From Corbicula japonica (taxonomy: Eukaryota > Mollusca > Bivalvia > Venerida > Cyrenidae), in the NCBI GenBank assembly GCA_038501625.1, contig JAZAYU010000038.1, positions 1,612,001 to 1,676,000 on the forward strand: a stretch of DNA of 64,000 nucleotides, read 5' to 3'. Below are positions 10,865 to 22,867 of this stretch, piece by piece. The notes under the pieces are model-generated. The model saw nothing but the letters and a program-made list of their open reading frames with translations, had not been told where the DNA came from and made no database searches. Within the stretch, counting starts at the first letter, position 1. Each line of letters opens with the position of its first letter. The position numbers and the translations under genes were made by a program.

Positions 10865-11602
10865 TGAAAAGCATAAACATTTTATAAATATCGTTTGGTT
10901 TTAGATCCCAGCTGTTACTGTTCACAACATGTATTGTTTTCATAATATTTTATACATGTACTGAACAAAAATAAAAAGTGTCCAATGTTTATTCTTAAAT
11001 TCTCATTAAAACAGTTTCATTTAATCGCGAATGCTTTGAATGGTGTTTTGATAGTAAATCTCAGTTGTTTTTAAGTTTAATTGTTCATGAACATAATCTT
11101 TCACACCAATTAGCAACTGTCACACAATAACAATAAAAATGAATTACAAAACACGAATTCAATTTAAAGGATGGTTATTGGAAATGGCTGGAATTTCTAG
11201 CGTTGTTTGTCGAAGACTACTTTTTTATTGATGAATGTTTGGTGGACAAATTATTTCAATTCAAATAAATATAAATACTCGTAAGAACTACTATTTTTTC
11301 TGAAATCCTAATTATAACAAAGGGAAAAATAACTAAGTTGTGGTTGTAGATTTTCAAGAATAATCTCTATGCAATGATAACAGAAATGCAAATTTGTTGA
11401 CAATGGCATATAAAATGTTTAGTTTTCATTTTCAAATTTTACAAAGTCTAAGAAAAAGAAGCGGATACTTTTTATTTTTGTTAAATATAAATCATGTGGT
11501 TTTAGATCCCAACTATTAATGTACACAATATAAACATTTTTTAATAAGATTCAACACAACTCCGTTAACATAAAATCGGAAAGCTTGTAACGGAACTTTA
11601 CA
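10865..11602. other. 5' flank of the receptor gene; no other gene seen
   Basis: AT-rich. The phrase GGTTTTAGATCCCA, then a few variable bases, then ACAACAT or ACAATAT occurs twice (about 10899 and 11500), a short direct repeat of unknown origin. No promoter element was firmly recognised. Confidence 0.3.
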
Positions 11603-12310
11603 TTAAGGGCTCACCACACTCGTCCCCAGCACGGTCATCGATAAAAAGAAAATTATCTAAGTCTCAATAACGGCAGTATGCCGTTCATTGAAACTTTGCA
11701 CAAATGAGGTTTACTAATGTATCCTAATTTTGCATACTATGGCAAGACATGTTAGAACAGTAAGAAAAATAATAGCGAGATATAAAATTCCCTAAACTTA
11801 TATTTACATAAATTCACAAAACCTAAACAACACAAAACATCATTTTAAATGCACACATGAGTTATGTGATACTGAAAACACTGTCTTGTGTCCTCGCGAC
11901 TTACATATGTTAACTTTATGAGATATTTGTAAAAGTGTGTTTGACCTTCAATTTCATTGTCTCTTCCTGGTCGCGTAAACGGATGACAATTATTGATTTC
12001 TCTTTTAGTAGTTGAAAGTTCTTTAAAAAGCACACACAATTTTCTTGTCAGTATCATTTCAATCACGTGGGAATTTGAAATTATATTTTGTATAGCTTAG
12101 ATTTTGGGATTTTATGTAGAATTTGAAGTATTTTTATGTCTAGCTTTTTTGTTTACTTTTCTAACGTGTCTTACTGTATTCAAAATAAAGATAAATTAGT
12201 AACATTCATTTGTGCAAAATTTCATTAAACGGCATTTTGCCGTTGTTGAGATTTTGACTATTTTCTTTTTTATCTATGAATGTGCTGGGGAGAAGTGTGG
12301 TAAGCCCTAA
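11603..12310 (-). mobile_element. Long-arm fold-back element, TTAAGGGCTC ends, copy 1
   Basis: Inverted arms of about 165 bp each: the left starts TTAAGGGCTCACCACACTC and the right ends GTGTGGTAAGCCCTAA. Both arms share GATAAAAAGAAAAT, an inner CGGCAnnATGCCG palindrome and the TAAGACACGTTAGAA-type stretch. The roughly 370-bp middle matches the copy at 57624-58313 in reverse. No transposase frame. TTAA at the ends resembles piggyBac-type targets (inference). Confidence 0.85.
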
Positions 12311-12399
12311 AACGTGTCCAGAGCTGCCCGATCTGTGTTAATCTATATTCCGAATGGTTCAAACATAAAATATACAGAGAGTAAAACATTTTTGTATCA

Positions 12400-12640
12400 T
12401 AAAATTTTTCTGAGGTTGGTACACCATAGAACCAGGTTTAAACCTCCAGTTGCATTACTGTTTTGCCACTGCCCATTCCATTGCGGTAACCCCTCGGGTT
12501 TCTCACTTTCGTTAATAGTTTGCGGCGTAAATTGTAAAACTTATTATTGTATATCCATGCTCCCTTCTCTCTACGTTTTGGCTGTGTGGGGAGGCGGTGT
12601 CTTCTGTTTATCGCCAATCCTAATCCTAATCCATATTTAG
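12400..12640 (+). mobile_element. R1 dispersed repeat, 3' fragment
   Basis: GGTTGGTACACCATAGAACC, GTTTAAACCTCCAGTTGCA, GTAACCCCTCGGG and GTGTGGGGAGGCGGTG are the R1 landmarks. The 108-residue frame across it is not a gene. Confidence 0.8.
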
Positions 12641-13069
12641 CTATTTTTCGGTATCGTTCGTTTTCATGGTATCTAAGTTTTAAATTTTAAAATTATTAAT
12701 ATTTAATTTAATGCTAAATATTGTGCGTGTTAGTATTGTACAATATTAATATGTTCATTCAAACAAAGAATGATTTGTTGTTTGCTATTACTATTATTTC
12801 CGTAACTGTTGAGGTGTCTGTCAAAATCAAATTTACCGCTGAAAGCCCTGCCCGCCTTTCAGTGATGGGGTCTTTAGGCTTGCTAGAGAAACGTGTGGCA
12901 GCTTGAGTTCGGGTATGCGGTACGTGCCTGGTCTACTCTCAACTATTCGTATTTTTTGTTAAAATGCCTGTACAGCATGACCAGTATCACTGACAATGTT
13001 GTATGTCATTCATGGTTTAATATGTGTTTCAAACCATTACCATTACAATCGTATCTTACACTTGAGGAG

Positions 13070-13235
13070 AGCCATATTATACTGAAAAAAGTAATATATG
13101 CTTATCAGGAATCGTCACACTAAAAAAACAGCCTCCCCACGCAGCGAAAAAGAAGAGAGAGAGACAGAGAGAGAGAGAGAGACAGAGAGACAGAGAGACA
13201 GAAGAGAACCTTTAGGGATACCGCCTTGGAACGGT
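13070..13235 (-). mobile_element. R1 fragment with (GA)n tract
   Basis: Reverse R1 end: TATGCTTATCAGGAATCG, CAGCCTCCCCACGCAGCG, a GAGAGACAGAGA run, then AACCTTTAGGGATACCGCC. Confidence 0.8.
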
Positions 13236-13699
13236 CATGTTTCGTTTCGTTGTCACGTTTCGTTGATATTTATAGGACAGGGGCAAACGACAACACCAAT
13301 TTTATGGAATGTTCATGGCAAATCATTGAAGTAAATACCAAAGTTCATTTATGATAGTAGGTGTTTTTTACTGTAAGAATAATCATGATTATAGTAGCTG
13401 CCTTCAAGCGAATATATCTCGCCTCGTTAATTATAATTATATTAATTACAAATGGACATTGTTTTGTATCTTTTGAAGAGACTTTTCTTTTTTGTTAAAG
13501 TGCAAATACAAACGAAACAAGTCTGACATGAAAGGTCTTAAATTATAGTAGAATATGTTTTAAAATTATTATGTATTAAAACGTTGTTAAGGTAAAACAA
13601 TAAAAAGTTCATATCGTATAAGCATATCGATTCGGAATAAAGCATTGCAAACGTATACTTAGTCTAGTAGTTATTATTTCAACAGAAGAAAATGGAACT

Positions 13700-13806
13700 T
13701 TGGAAGCCACCGAACACGACAGATATGAACATATTACAGACTCGGTACGATTGAGCCTGCTCATGGGCAATAATTGAAATGCATCGCCGCATAGCCCCGG
13801 GATAAG
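13700..13806 (+). repeat. R2 repeat, copy 1
   Basis: ACCGAACACGACAGATATGA, then TTACAGACTCGG...GAGCCTGCTCATGGGCA, then CATAGCCCCGGG. The same order recurs at about 16040, 28083 and 48870, and reversed at about 62975. AGGCTCG/CGAGCCTG forms a small stem. Confidence 0.7.
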
Positions 13807-13812
13807 CGCAAC

Positions 13813-14600
13813 TTAAGGTATGACCATCCTAATGGGCACTATTAAGAATCCAACATCTGATTATTTTTTCATCAACTGCTTCATACCACTGACTTGTATG
13901 CAAAAGTTTAATGATTTTCACCGTGTAGTTTTTGAGACTTTTAGCTTTTTTTATTTAAAAAAGTGAGAAAAAACGTGAAAGTATCCAAATTCGTTAATCA
14001 GTGACAAATTTTTTTGTTATTGATAAATTCAACCCTAATTTTTTACAGTTCATCCAAAATATGTTATATTTTACTAAACCAATTTAAGATATAATATATA
14101 AATACAGAATTTATCTTAAAATGACATTTTTTGACCAAATAAATTTAAAAAATGCATTTTTTTATATTTCACGAGACTAAATTAATGAAAATTGTGCAAA
14201 ATCCTGATTGGTGCAATATACCAAACTTTACTATTTTTTAACTATATACCTTAAACAAAATTTAAACAAAATTTCAGAGAAGTTTACCGTCCAGTTTTAG
14301 AAATTTTCAAATTGATGACTTGAATAAACACTATTCTGATAGCGAAAACCCCTTTAATCTTGATTATTTTGCTTATTTTAGTTTAAATCATGAGAATTTT
14401 ATATTCAATGACAGAATTACACAGGAAAAAAAGAAATATGCCAATTATTTAAGCTCTAGGCTTACAAAAAAAATAGCTTCCAGTGGGATTTGAACCCTGG
14501 TCCTCTTGCATGACAGAACTCTAAGCTAATTTACTACTATAGTTACCTCCCTTGGATACTCTTCTTGATATAGGTATTCATTAGGATGGTCATACCTTAA
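13813..14600. mobile_element. 788-bp element with 22-bp perfect terminal inverted repeats
   Basis: The left end starts TTAAGGTATGACCATCCTAA and the right end is its exact reverse complement over 22 bp. TTAA is at both borders. There is no transposase, so it is non-autonomous. Near the right end, read on -, lies a tRNA-like piece: TTAGCTTAGAGTTCTGTCAT then GACCAGGGTTCAAATCCCA (about 14545 to 14480). Confidence 0.85.
14478..14545 (-). other. tRNA-like sequence inside the TTAAGG element
   Basis: On - it shows a D-arm-like TTAGCTTAGAG, an anticodon-arm-like CTGTCATGCAAGAGG and a T-arm with a perfect B box GGGTTCAAATCCC. The 5' acceptor half is missing, so it is not called as a functional tRNA. 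Confidence 0.5.
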
Positions 14601-15002
14601 TATTTTTACAAGAAAACAGTACAGTTTAGATGGTATGCAAATGGCGTTAAACATGAAACCCTCAGTGCTGCAATTTCAGATAAATACTTTTCAAGGTTTC
14701 AGCAACATATGGTCTCTGGATAAAAGATTTGGTTTTATTATCCTTATACATGTAATAATAAGTAATTTGAAACAATGACGTTCAACGCAAAACATCTTAC
14801 GGGTTAAAGATTTCAGTAAACGTAATCTTTGCATGACAGGAAAAATACAAAAACCCAAATGTTATCGTTACCGCAAATTAAGGAAACCTTGTTGTAAGTT
14901 TTATCGCCGATATCCAGATTAAAATGAAAAATACAGGTGCAGTTTATAACCAATACTGCAACAATCTATTTCTGCCAGTTTTTTTATACAGAGATTTTAT
15001 AT

Positions 15003-15365
15003 TCTAAAGCGCTTTGTATGCTTGGTGATTTCCCATTCGCTGTTGATTGTTATGCTCACCTCTGTTTGTTTCATTTATGTCGTTGTGTTCTGCTTATATT
15101 CTGATGGCTCTTGTCTCGGTATGATCATAGATTACTCATCGTTTGGCTTCATAATACTTATAGCTTCTAATTTTTTATATGTTTCTGTGTTTTTGCAACC
15201 CTGTCGAGTTGATAGGTAAGTTGGAGCTAATTCATCGAAACAACTTGTTCTTGTTTGTTTACACGAGACCATTTAGGGACATGTGTGAGGTTGGTGCAAT
15301 CTAGAAGTTCATCCGGACGGCTATTTGATTTGCCACTGACCCTTTGCAGGCAGTTACCCTAGGGT
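15003..15365 (+). mobile_element. R1 copy
   Basis: Carries CTTGTCTCGGTATGATCATAG, TTTATATGTTTCTGTGTTTTTGC, GTGTGAGGTTGGTGCA and ATTTGATTTGCCACTGACC in R1 order. The block at 14840-14990 (GCCGATATCCAGATTAAAAT, ATACAGGTGCAGTTTA) recurs at 24280-24420 beside another R1 copy. Confidence 0.75.
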
Positions 15366-16778
15366 TTAAAGTTATTTTCGTTTATTGTTTTTGATGTGTT
15401 TTTTTTAACTATTCATCTATAATGGAGGCATATAGAGTTCCGAGATAATTGAGTTCCGTTTTTCTAATTAATTAGTCTGAATACGACAAAAGGTTGCCAT
15501 TTTTTCTCAGAGTTTTACTAAATATCCTTCACATCTTTAAAAACTAGTAAACGATGTCTCTCATTATTTCTATATTTACAACTAAATTATTATTTCTATA
15601 TTTACAACTAAATTAATGGTAAAATAAATTACAATAAAAAAACTTTAACATTTTATTACATCGACTTTTTGGCCATTTAAGGATTGTTTGTCATGAAGGA
15701 AGTAACGTCAACTAAATAAATGGACTACATAAACTTTATGCACTGATCATCATCTTCTTTCACTTGGTGGATTTCTCAGCATGTATAATTTCCTTTTTAT
15801 TCCATGTATATCCATAGACATATGTTTGATCATATTAAATCTGTTGGGGCAATTGTAAGGTTTGCGTACCTTTGTAAAGCCCCGGTTAAAATTTTAAGAC
15901 ATACACATGTTTATATTGACTGTGGGAAAGTATCATATTCTTCAGCTGTGAGTCATAAGGAAATGATAGGTATTTATACTGAATTTAATGTGTAAATATG
16001 TGTACCAGAAAGATAAATATATAGAGAAATGTAATTTTGCAATGCCACTGAAAACGATAAAATACCCAAATATTGCAGGCTCGGTTTGGTCGAGCCTGCC
16101 CATGAGCAGTAAAGAAAGAGCATATAACTGTTCGAACCAGAGTTGAGAAAGTGAGCGATAGTCAAAACTCAAAATATAATCAGTCAAATTTCTACTTTGA
16201 AAATAATAAAATCTCGTTGTTTTGAATTTTGTATTTGTTGCGCCCTTTTCATACAATGATCCATAGCAAAGATAGAGCCGCCGCGCATACGATTATTTTT
16301 TTTAAGTAACCTTCATCTATATTAATGCTTTTTAAACGTCTAAATTCTAATATCTCTTTAGATTTTATCTATATTTTTATTTAAACAAATGGAAAAATAC
16401 TGCTAGAATTGTCTTAATTTTTATTTCTTTTTTTTTAAATAAAAATAAATATGTTTTATTAATTTTTTATTTATAACTTTAACTAATTTGGTATTAATCT
16501 GATTTTGCCTTAATCCGTAGCCCGTAAAGCAAAACTAGACTTACCTTTGTTAGTAGAACATAACGTCGGCAGGTGTTACCAATAAACTGAGTATCGCCAT
16601 CTAATATATCTCGATACTGATGGTTCGCAATGTGACGTTTTTAAAAGGCGTGTTTATAATAAAAACGCTCAAAATTTATTGGACTGCGCATCATAATAAT
16701 GACAAGTGACGTCGATGCGATGAGTACGCACATGTTTCCACCTAATTAACATTATTATTATAAGTATTATTATTATTT

Positions 16779-16816
<38 letters not shown>

Positions 16817-18960
16817 AGGAGGATTAGTATTTTGACGATGACGACGGTTACGATGATATATATATTCTTATATGTTATAGTTTCGAAATATGAATATAAC
16901 AATATCGAGACTAGATTAAGGATTACATCGTGTATAGTTGGTTGTGGAAAACATTTGGGTTGTGTAAAGCCCGAAGTCTTGTTGTTTTATTTTGCATAAT
17001 AATTAGTTTTCATTCCAACAAAGGAAAACTATCAACCCAAACGTTCCCGTTATATTGCAACTGGAATACAGTATTTGCCATGATCTAACATTCCGTGTCA
17101 TAGGGGAATAAACCAGTAACCGGCCGGTTAGTTGTGCATGGACTTAAGTAGCCTGGCACCTGGTTATCTGGTTCAATTTTTAATATATACTTTTAATAAT
17201 ATGTTTTACAAATATTTTGTTTATTTCAGTTATTGCTTTCTTTTTCTGAATTCTGTCGAACAATGTTCAGAGAGCTAAGGGAAGGTGAAAACAGAAAAAT
17301 TAGTCTGTCAGAGTTAATTTTCTTGGAAAAATTGTTGGTTGAGAGGGGAACGTTTAACAGAACATAGGGACGGGATCGAGTCTTGGGCATATGTAGCTTA
17401 CACTCCGTTTATTCTTCGAACGGTCGAGCTAAAATTTCAAGTTTGTCCATGAATTATTTTCTATTATATACACTCAAAAAAGTTCAAATTGGTCACTTTT
17501 TGTCCGTATTTTTTATTAGAAAGACATTTAATCCACTCTTTAGTTTTGATTATATGCCAACAACATTCTTCAACTTAAACTTAAATCTAAGACTTGTAAT
17601 AATGGAACAGTTTGTTGAGAGTTATCCTTAATTTTGCTAAAAATGCATTTCTTGCATAAAAAGGTCAAGCAAACAGAAATTTGCTTTAAATTTGTTGTTA
17701 TGTTTTAAAAGGACCCCTCATTAGTAGGAAAAAAACATAAACACTTATTAATGAACAGCAAATTTGTTTAAATAAATCCCCTTCAAAATATCCAATTTTA
17801 AAATTACCTCCCTTTCTATTAAAGACTGTTCTAATTTTGACCCTGCTGTGTAAGTAATGGTATTGGATTCATTTAATAAAACAATCAATTAAGATTAAAT
17901 AGACATAAGAGAATTGATTAAAAGACAAAACAGTTATTTCCACAACGTCTCTTGACGTAGAGAAGAAACGAAACTAGCATACGTACATTGTAAACAAATA
18001 CAATTGATGACCAATAAGAACTTAAGTTGAGTGTACATAAATCATTTTTAATTATACCTCCGCCTTGAACAGTTAAATCAAATTTGACAAGTGTTATTCC
18101 TCATTTCCATGGTATTCGAAGGTATTCAGCTTAAATAATTAGCAACTTAATATAATATATTTTATTGTGATTAATGTCATTATATTACTGATATAATTAG
18201 TGTCAAGATATTTTATTAACTCATTTGTAAAGTATTCCTTATCACATTAAAATTAAAAAAAAAACGGAAATGATTGTGACAATTTTTAAGTCATTACTTC
18301 ATGTTTGATGCATATTTATGATTAGAAGATGAGGGGATATGCTTAATTGTTGATTATTTTAATTAGACAAGATATAATTGATTGTTGTTTATTGCATTCT
18401 TGATTGGCGTTTTTTTCTCAAAATTTTAAACGGTAATTAGTTTGAAAATGAACAGGACAATGTTTACTTTATTTATGATTGTGTTTGTTTTGTGGAATAC
18501 CATGATATATTTCACGGATACTTAATTACAATAAAATATTTACAACATCCGAACATAAAACTTTTCGAGCTTATTGAAAACGACATCTTTTATTTATATA
18601 GTTCTTGCAAGTACATTGGGCAGAAATGAAAAGTATTGTCACGGCTGCCTGGTACATTCATTGTAATGCTTCGAGGAATGACTATAGAACTTCGGGGATA
18701 CATCCCCACAGGAATGCAAGCAATCATGGAACATTCACTGCCCATAATAACGCCATTTCCTATCAATTGGCGTTTCGTACATAAAACTAACGGTTTTATT
18801 CGAAACAAGGGCCAAAATTACAAAAACTCAAATTTAAACATGGCGCTTTACACTATATTATTGGTCGAACGAGACATTTTGGCAATATTTACAGTTATTA
18901 TTATAAAATATTAACACTAGTAAAAGGGAATTAACGTATTAAAAGTATTTGCCAACTCCA
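15366..18960. other. Long AT-rich stretch without a recognised gene
   Basis: It holds an R2 fragment at 16040-16110 (ATTGCAGGCTCGG...GAGCCTGCCCATGAGCA) and a (TTA)n microsatellite at 16783-16815. The frames of 60-104 residues in it are AT-rich, lack splice support and match no domain I know. Confidence 0.4.
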
Positions 18961-18964
18961 ATCA

Positions 18965-19450
18965 CATTGGCTCAATAGCGCCATGGTTAACACCTTCAGC
19001 TAGAACTGGCCTTACTTTTATCCGACACGGGTTCGATTCGCATTTTTAGACATATATATTTAAGATAAATATTGTTTTAAGTTTCATTGTAGAAATGTCA
19101 AATTATAGCTTCAATTTATTTTATTTTTTTTCGTTTTCTTTGATGCTGCTTCCTCCTCACAATATTCAAGAACCATTTTCACTATTTCTGCATCTAAAGA
19201 GCTCATACATGTATATAACTTCTTTCTGCTGTACTTGTCATATGTAAAGCAGAAAGGCATCAACATGACGTTTACTATTTTCTCGAAGATCTTTTGGAAA
19301 TACTAATTGAGTAAAAATAAACAAGTGTATATATATTATTTTTCGAAGCTACAACCTAAAACACCGTTGTTAGCATTGCACTTTTCTACGTATTGACCTG
19401 CGCTTTAGACCACTCGACTAATCGGACATGTATTATGAGCGCTATTCGTT
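18965..19450 (+). mobile_element. Composite element with convergent tRNA-like ends, copy C
   Basis: The left head reads CAATAGCGCCATGGTTAACAC and GACACGGGTTCGATTCGCAT; the right, on -, reads TTAGTCGAGTGGTCTAAAGCG. It is more diverged than copies A and B and has a different middle. Confidence 0.55.
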
Positions 19451-19521
19451 ATGCTAACAACGTTTACAAAAATTAAAAAAATAATGTACTCTAAATGTGT
19501 TTGTCATGTTTGTAGAAACTT

Positions 19522-19613
19522 GTTAACTGTCTCGATCGATTTCATTGGACGAAAATTGTCGGAAATTTACGAGCGGAAACCTTCGTCCAATGAAATCGAT
19601 CGAGACAGTTAAC
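19522..19613. repeat. Perfect 32-bp inverted repeat (hairpin)
   Basis: Arms 19522-19553 and 19582-19613 are exact reverse complements (GTTAACTGTCTCGATCGATT...), with a 28-bp loop. Its immediate left flank is the end of composite copy C. Confidence 0.9.
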
Positions 19614-20149
19614 ACTCGTAGAAAACAAAATGGGAGACTAAGCGTTATAATTCATACGAAGAAAGAAATGGCCCATGGTTTGAAGACCGAGAGAAAAATA
19701 GACAAAAAAAGGGTCCTTGCATGTTATTTGACGATAAGGTATTGTTCATTTTATCTGTGCATTTTAACAAATAACCGAAATCGCATTTTTTCGTGTTCCA
19801 CATTGTTTCCGACCTCACAAAAAACTGGCCTCTGGGGTTACCTTTTCTGATGCCCATGAAAAACGGATTAATATTTCGGCAATCGGTTTTCGGAATCGAG
19901 GAAAGTAACACCACGTGCATTTAAAGTACCAAGTGCTGGCCGAAAAGGATTATATTTAATGGGTGAAAATTTTTAACAAAGAGATAGATAGTGACAGAGT
20001 CCTTTCTTACCTTGTCTATGATAATATACCAGTAAAGGGTATACCTAGTATTTTTTTATTTAAATCATATTTTTGGTTTATTATATGTATACATGTGGTG
20101 CTTTATATTGTTTTAAGAGGTCATTTAGTGAAATTCAAGCACAGGGTTC

Positions 20150-20183
20150 GGGGAGGTGGGGTTAGGGGCGGGGGGAGGGGGGC
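20150..20183 (+). other. G-run cluster (possible G-quadruplex)
   Basis: GGGG, GGTGGGG, GGGG, GGGGGG and GGGGGG runs are separated by 1-3 bases on +, in otherwise AT-rich DNA immediately left of the R4 copy. Confidence 0.6.
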
Positions 20184-20196
20184 GTGTAGCCGCCTG

Positions 20197-20700
20197 TGCA
20201 CAAAATTACTAACCAATGTTTACAATCACTCGGCGAGAAGTTATCGTTTTTTTTCCGAACGTGGGCCGTAGGAACGCAGAACGCGGTGACGTCATTCACA
20301 TAAAAGTTGTAAACACAAAATCATGCAAACATGTAATCAATCGAAACGTAAAAATAGAGATTCTTTAAGTTTTAACTTCATTACAAGGTAAACAAAGAAA
20401 GATGTAAATGTTATAAGACCCATCCCGGTAACGGCTTTTAGTGGGATATACGTCATCAGTTTATGCATTTCTGCATAATTAGCGGCCGTCGCCTGCAGAG
20501 AGTTGCTGAAAATCAGCTCGGAAAGATTCGCTGTTTGTTTTGTAAACAAGATAAACGATCCGCAAAACATGCTGCAAATCAATAGGATAATACCCTTTTC
20601 TTATTATAAGGTTTATTGTTTGTGTTATTATGCATACAGGTGAAATCTAGTTTAGGTTAATAATTAATATGCTGTTTGACAAGTTTATTGGGCCTTTAAC
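20197..20700 (+). repeat. Dispersed repeat R4, copy 2 (interrupted)
   Basis: Matches 2659-2990 on the same strand. Relative to that copy, about 180 bp (roughly 20293-20475) replaces the short CACAAACACCTGACGTCAT stretch. Confidence 0.8.
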
Positions 20701-20905
20701 ATTACACTTCTACGTATAATACGTTCAGTTCTAGCAATACTTATCCGAAAATTTTTATTTAATGTAACAACTAATCATGTGAAAGGTCATCATTTTTAAG
20801 AATTAAGTTAATTTTTATATTTTTCGGTTTCTAAAGAATAAAACAATGTTGTAACTCGAAAATAGGAATTATGTTTAATTGCTACACGAAAGTCCGTTAA
20901 ACGGA

Positions 20906-20911
20906 TTTATT
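20906..20911 (-). promoter_or_regulatory. Candidate polyadenylation signal of the HicA-like gene
   Basis: AATAAA on - about 270 bases beyond the stop at 21180. It is the nearest canonical hexamer seen by eye. Confidence 0.35.
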
Positions 20912-21179
20912 TAGAGTGCTCGTGTAATTTTTGGGCTATTAACAAGAGAGTGCAAACATTCATTCTAAAGTCTATCAAGAGGTTTAGGATTTTATTAGCT
21001 CTTTGAACAAAGTAAAAATATCAAAAGCTTCAAGTTATGCTGACTATACTGTCTATATGCATGAAAGTCCACAAGTTTTAACTAAAGTATACAGTGCATG
21101 AAGATTATATAGCGACTCTGCACACTAAAGTCCAAAACAAAATTGACAAAGTCTGCCGAGGCATTCTAAGTAACTCTGT

Positions 21180-21478
21180 CTAGCAACGATTATTTAGTAT
21201 CTTGATGATCTTGCGGCATACATCATTCTCTTTGACAGTATGCGGAATGGTTGTGATTTTCTGATTGGTCTTTGGGTCCTTCACTATGTAGTGATTCCCT
21301 CCAGGGGTTACTCTCAGTTTGCAACTCTCGGCGAATGTCTTCAGTTTTTTCAACTTGCAATCGCGTGGGAAGGTTAAGCCGAGGTCAAACTCCGAGTCAA
21401 GCTCCGAATCAAAAGCCAGCTCATCAGACTGCAAGCCATCAACGGTGATGATTTCCAACATTTCCTGTCTGGTAATTT
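21180..21478 (-). CDS. Secreted HicA-like small protein, exon 2
   Basis: The acceptor TTATTTTAG (exon starts 21478) joins exon 1 in phase 1 to give a protein of about 120 residues. After a short acidic stretch (about 36-56, rich in S, D and E) comes a basic domain, about 61-120, whose spacing resembles the bacterial HicA fold (dsRBD-like, an mRNA interferase family): a lysine-rich first helix, a G-N-H tripeptide with the histidine at residue 84 where HicA has its catalytic histidine, a hydrophobic beta hairpin with DPKTNQK at its turn, P-H at 100-101, and a last helix with RKIIKIL. Four cysteines (62, 74, 109, 120) fit two disulphides, which HicA lacks. Function is unknown. The resemblance is from memory of the family pattern and could be convergent. 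No HicB-like partner was seen. Confidence 0.65.
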
Positions 21479-21564
21479 CTAAAATAAACCGAAAATATTC
21501 CGTGATAGTTCACACTTTTTATACTTATTATTAGATAAATGTCATTGAAAACAACTTTTGTGAA

Positions 21565-21850
21565 GACATTAAAAACAACAGCGAGACTCCATGATAATTC
21601 AACCATTTATATACAAATGATTAGATAATTGCCAGTTAAACATATTTTTGAAGACCTAAAACAACAGCGAGGCTCCAAGATAATTCAACCATTTATATAC
21701 AAATGATTAGAAAATTGCCAGTTAAAACATATTTTTGAAGACATAAAACAACAGCTAGGCTCCATGATAATTCAATCAATTAAATGCAATTGATTAGATG
21801 GTTGCCAGTTAAAGCGCGTTTTTGAAGACATAAAACAACATTTAGGCTGT
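21565..21850 (-). repeat. Tandem repeat of about 92 bp, just over three copies
   Basis: AAAACAACAGCGAG/AGCTAGGCTCCA, then GATAATTCAACC and TTGCCAGTTAAA, recur at about 21575, 21658, 21743 and 21833 with decreasing similarity. Confidence 0.8.
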
Positions 21851-22311
21851 TATACCTGTAAAACGTATGACATTTCACTTAACAAATAATTGACAATAAA
21901 ACGATTACACGTAGTATTTGGGATGTCTTTCAGACAAGTGTTTTACTCACATTTATGCTTCCATTTAGAACAATTTTATTTGATATCTTGCAAATTTCTT
22001 TAACAAAATATTTTAATATAAAAGAAATGAGTTGCATTAAAATGAATCGAACAGGAAATGCAAACTTTTGAATATGAACATTTCATTAAAAAGTAAAAGT
22101 TCTCAAGAAACATAATTTAAAAAATGTTCACTGAAACACAAATTTAATCCATCACAAAGTTTCAGGGGGATATCCCCCTCCCCCTTCTTCAAGGGACTTT
22201 TACATCATTAAAAAATTGTCGGAGGTTTCCTTTGTTTCTTGAAACATATGATTGTTGATAAAAACTTGTTTAGGTTGTATACAGTATAAGTAGTCATCGC
22301 GCGTGCACGTT

Positions 22312-22710
22312 TTAGCTGATTTTACTCCAGGAGCTATTGTCTCGGTAAGATCATTGAGTTACCGCCCATTAGCTTTGCACTGCTATTAGCTTCTTATGTT
22401 TTATATGTTTGCAAAGCCGATGGGTTGGTTGGGGTTATTTCACCAAGACAACTTGTACTTGTTTTGTGATACGATAACCTGTTGGGACAAGTGTGAGGTT
22501 GGTGCACCCAAGAACCTGGTTCAAACCTCCAGTGGCAATTTGTTTTGTCACTGACCGTTCCAATGCTGTATCCCTAAAGGTTCTCATTTTCGTTAATTGT
22601 TTGTGGCGTCCTATCTGAATTAACATTATTATCACAAACAAAAAATCCCTCTCGTTTCCTCTATTCTTTTTCGCTGCGTGGGGAGGCTTTGTTTTGTTAG
22701 TGTGGCGATT
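22312..22710 (+). mobile_element. R1 copy in the HicA-like gene intron
   Basis: TTTTACTCCAGGAGCT, GTCTCGGTAAGATCATTGAG, GAACCTGGTTCAAACCTCCA, CGCTGCGTGGGGAGGC: nearly full R1 order. Confidence 0.85.
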
Positions 22711-22867
22711 CCTTTTTAGATGGGAGTTTCTGAATATTTTCTATCTGAAAATTACAATTCTGTATAAATATTTCCTATTTACAGTTCAGGGTGGAATTGG
22801 AATACTTCAATGTCTCAAATGTGGTAAATATAAAATATTTACATTCCTATTGATTTCTTCGGGAAAA

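Noticed and set aside
18590..18914. Opposed 72- and 92-residue frames
   Set aside because: No domain, signal peptide, splice sites or repeat support on either strand.
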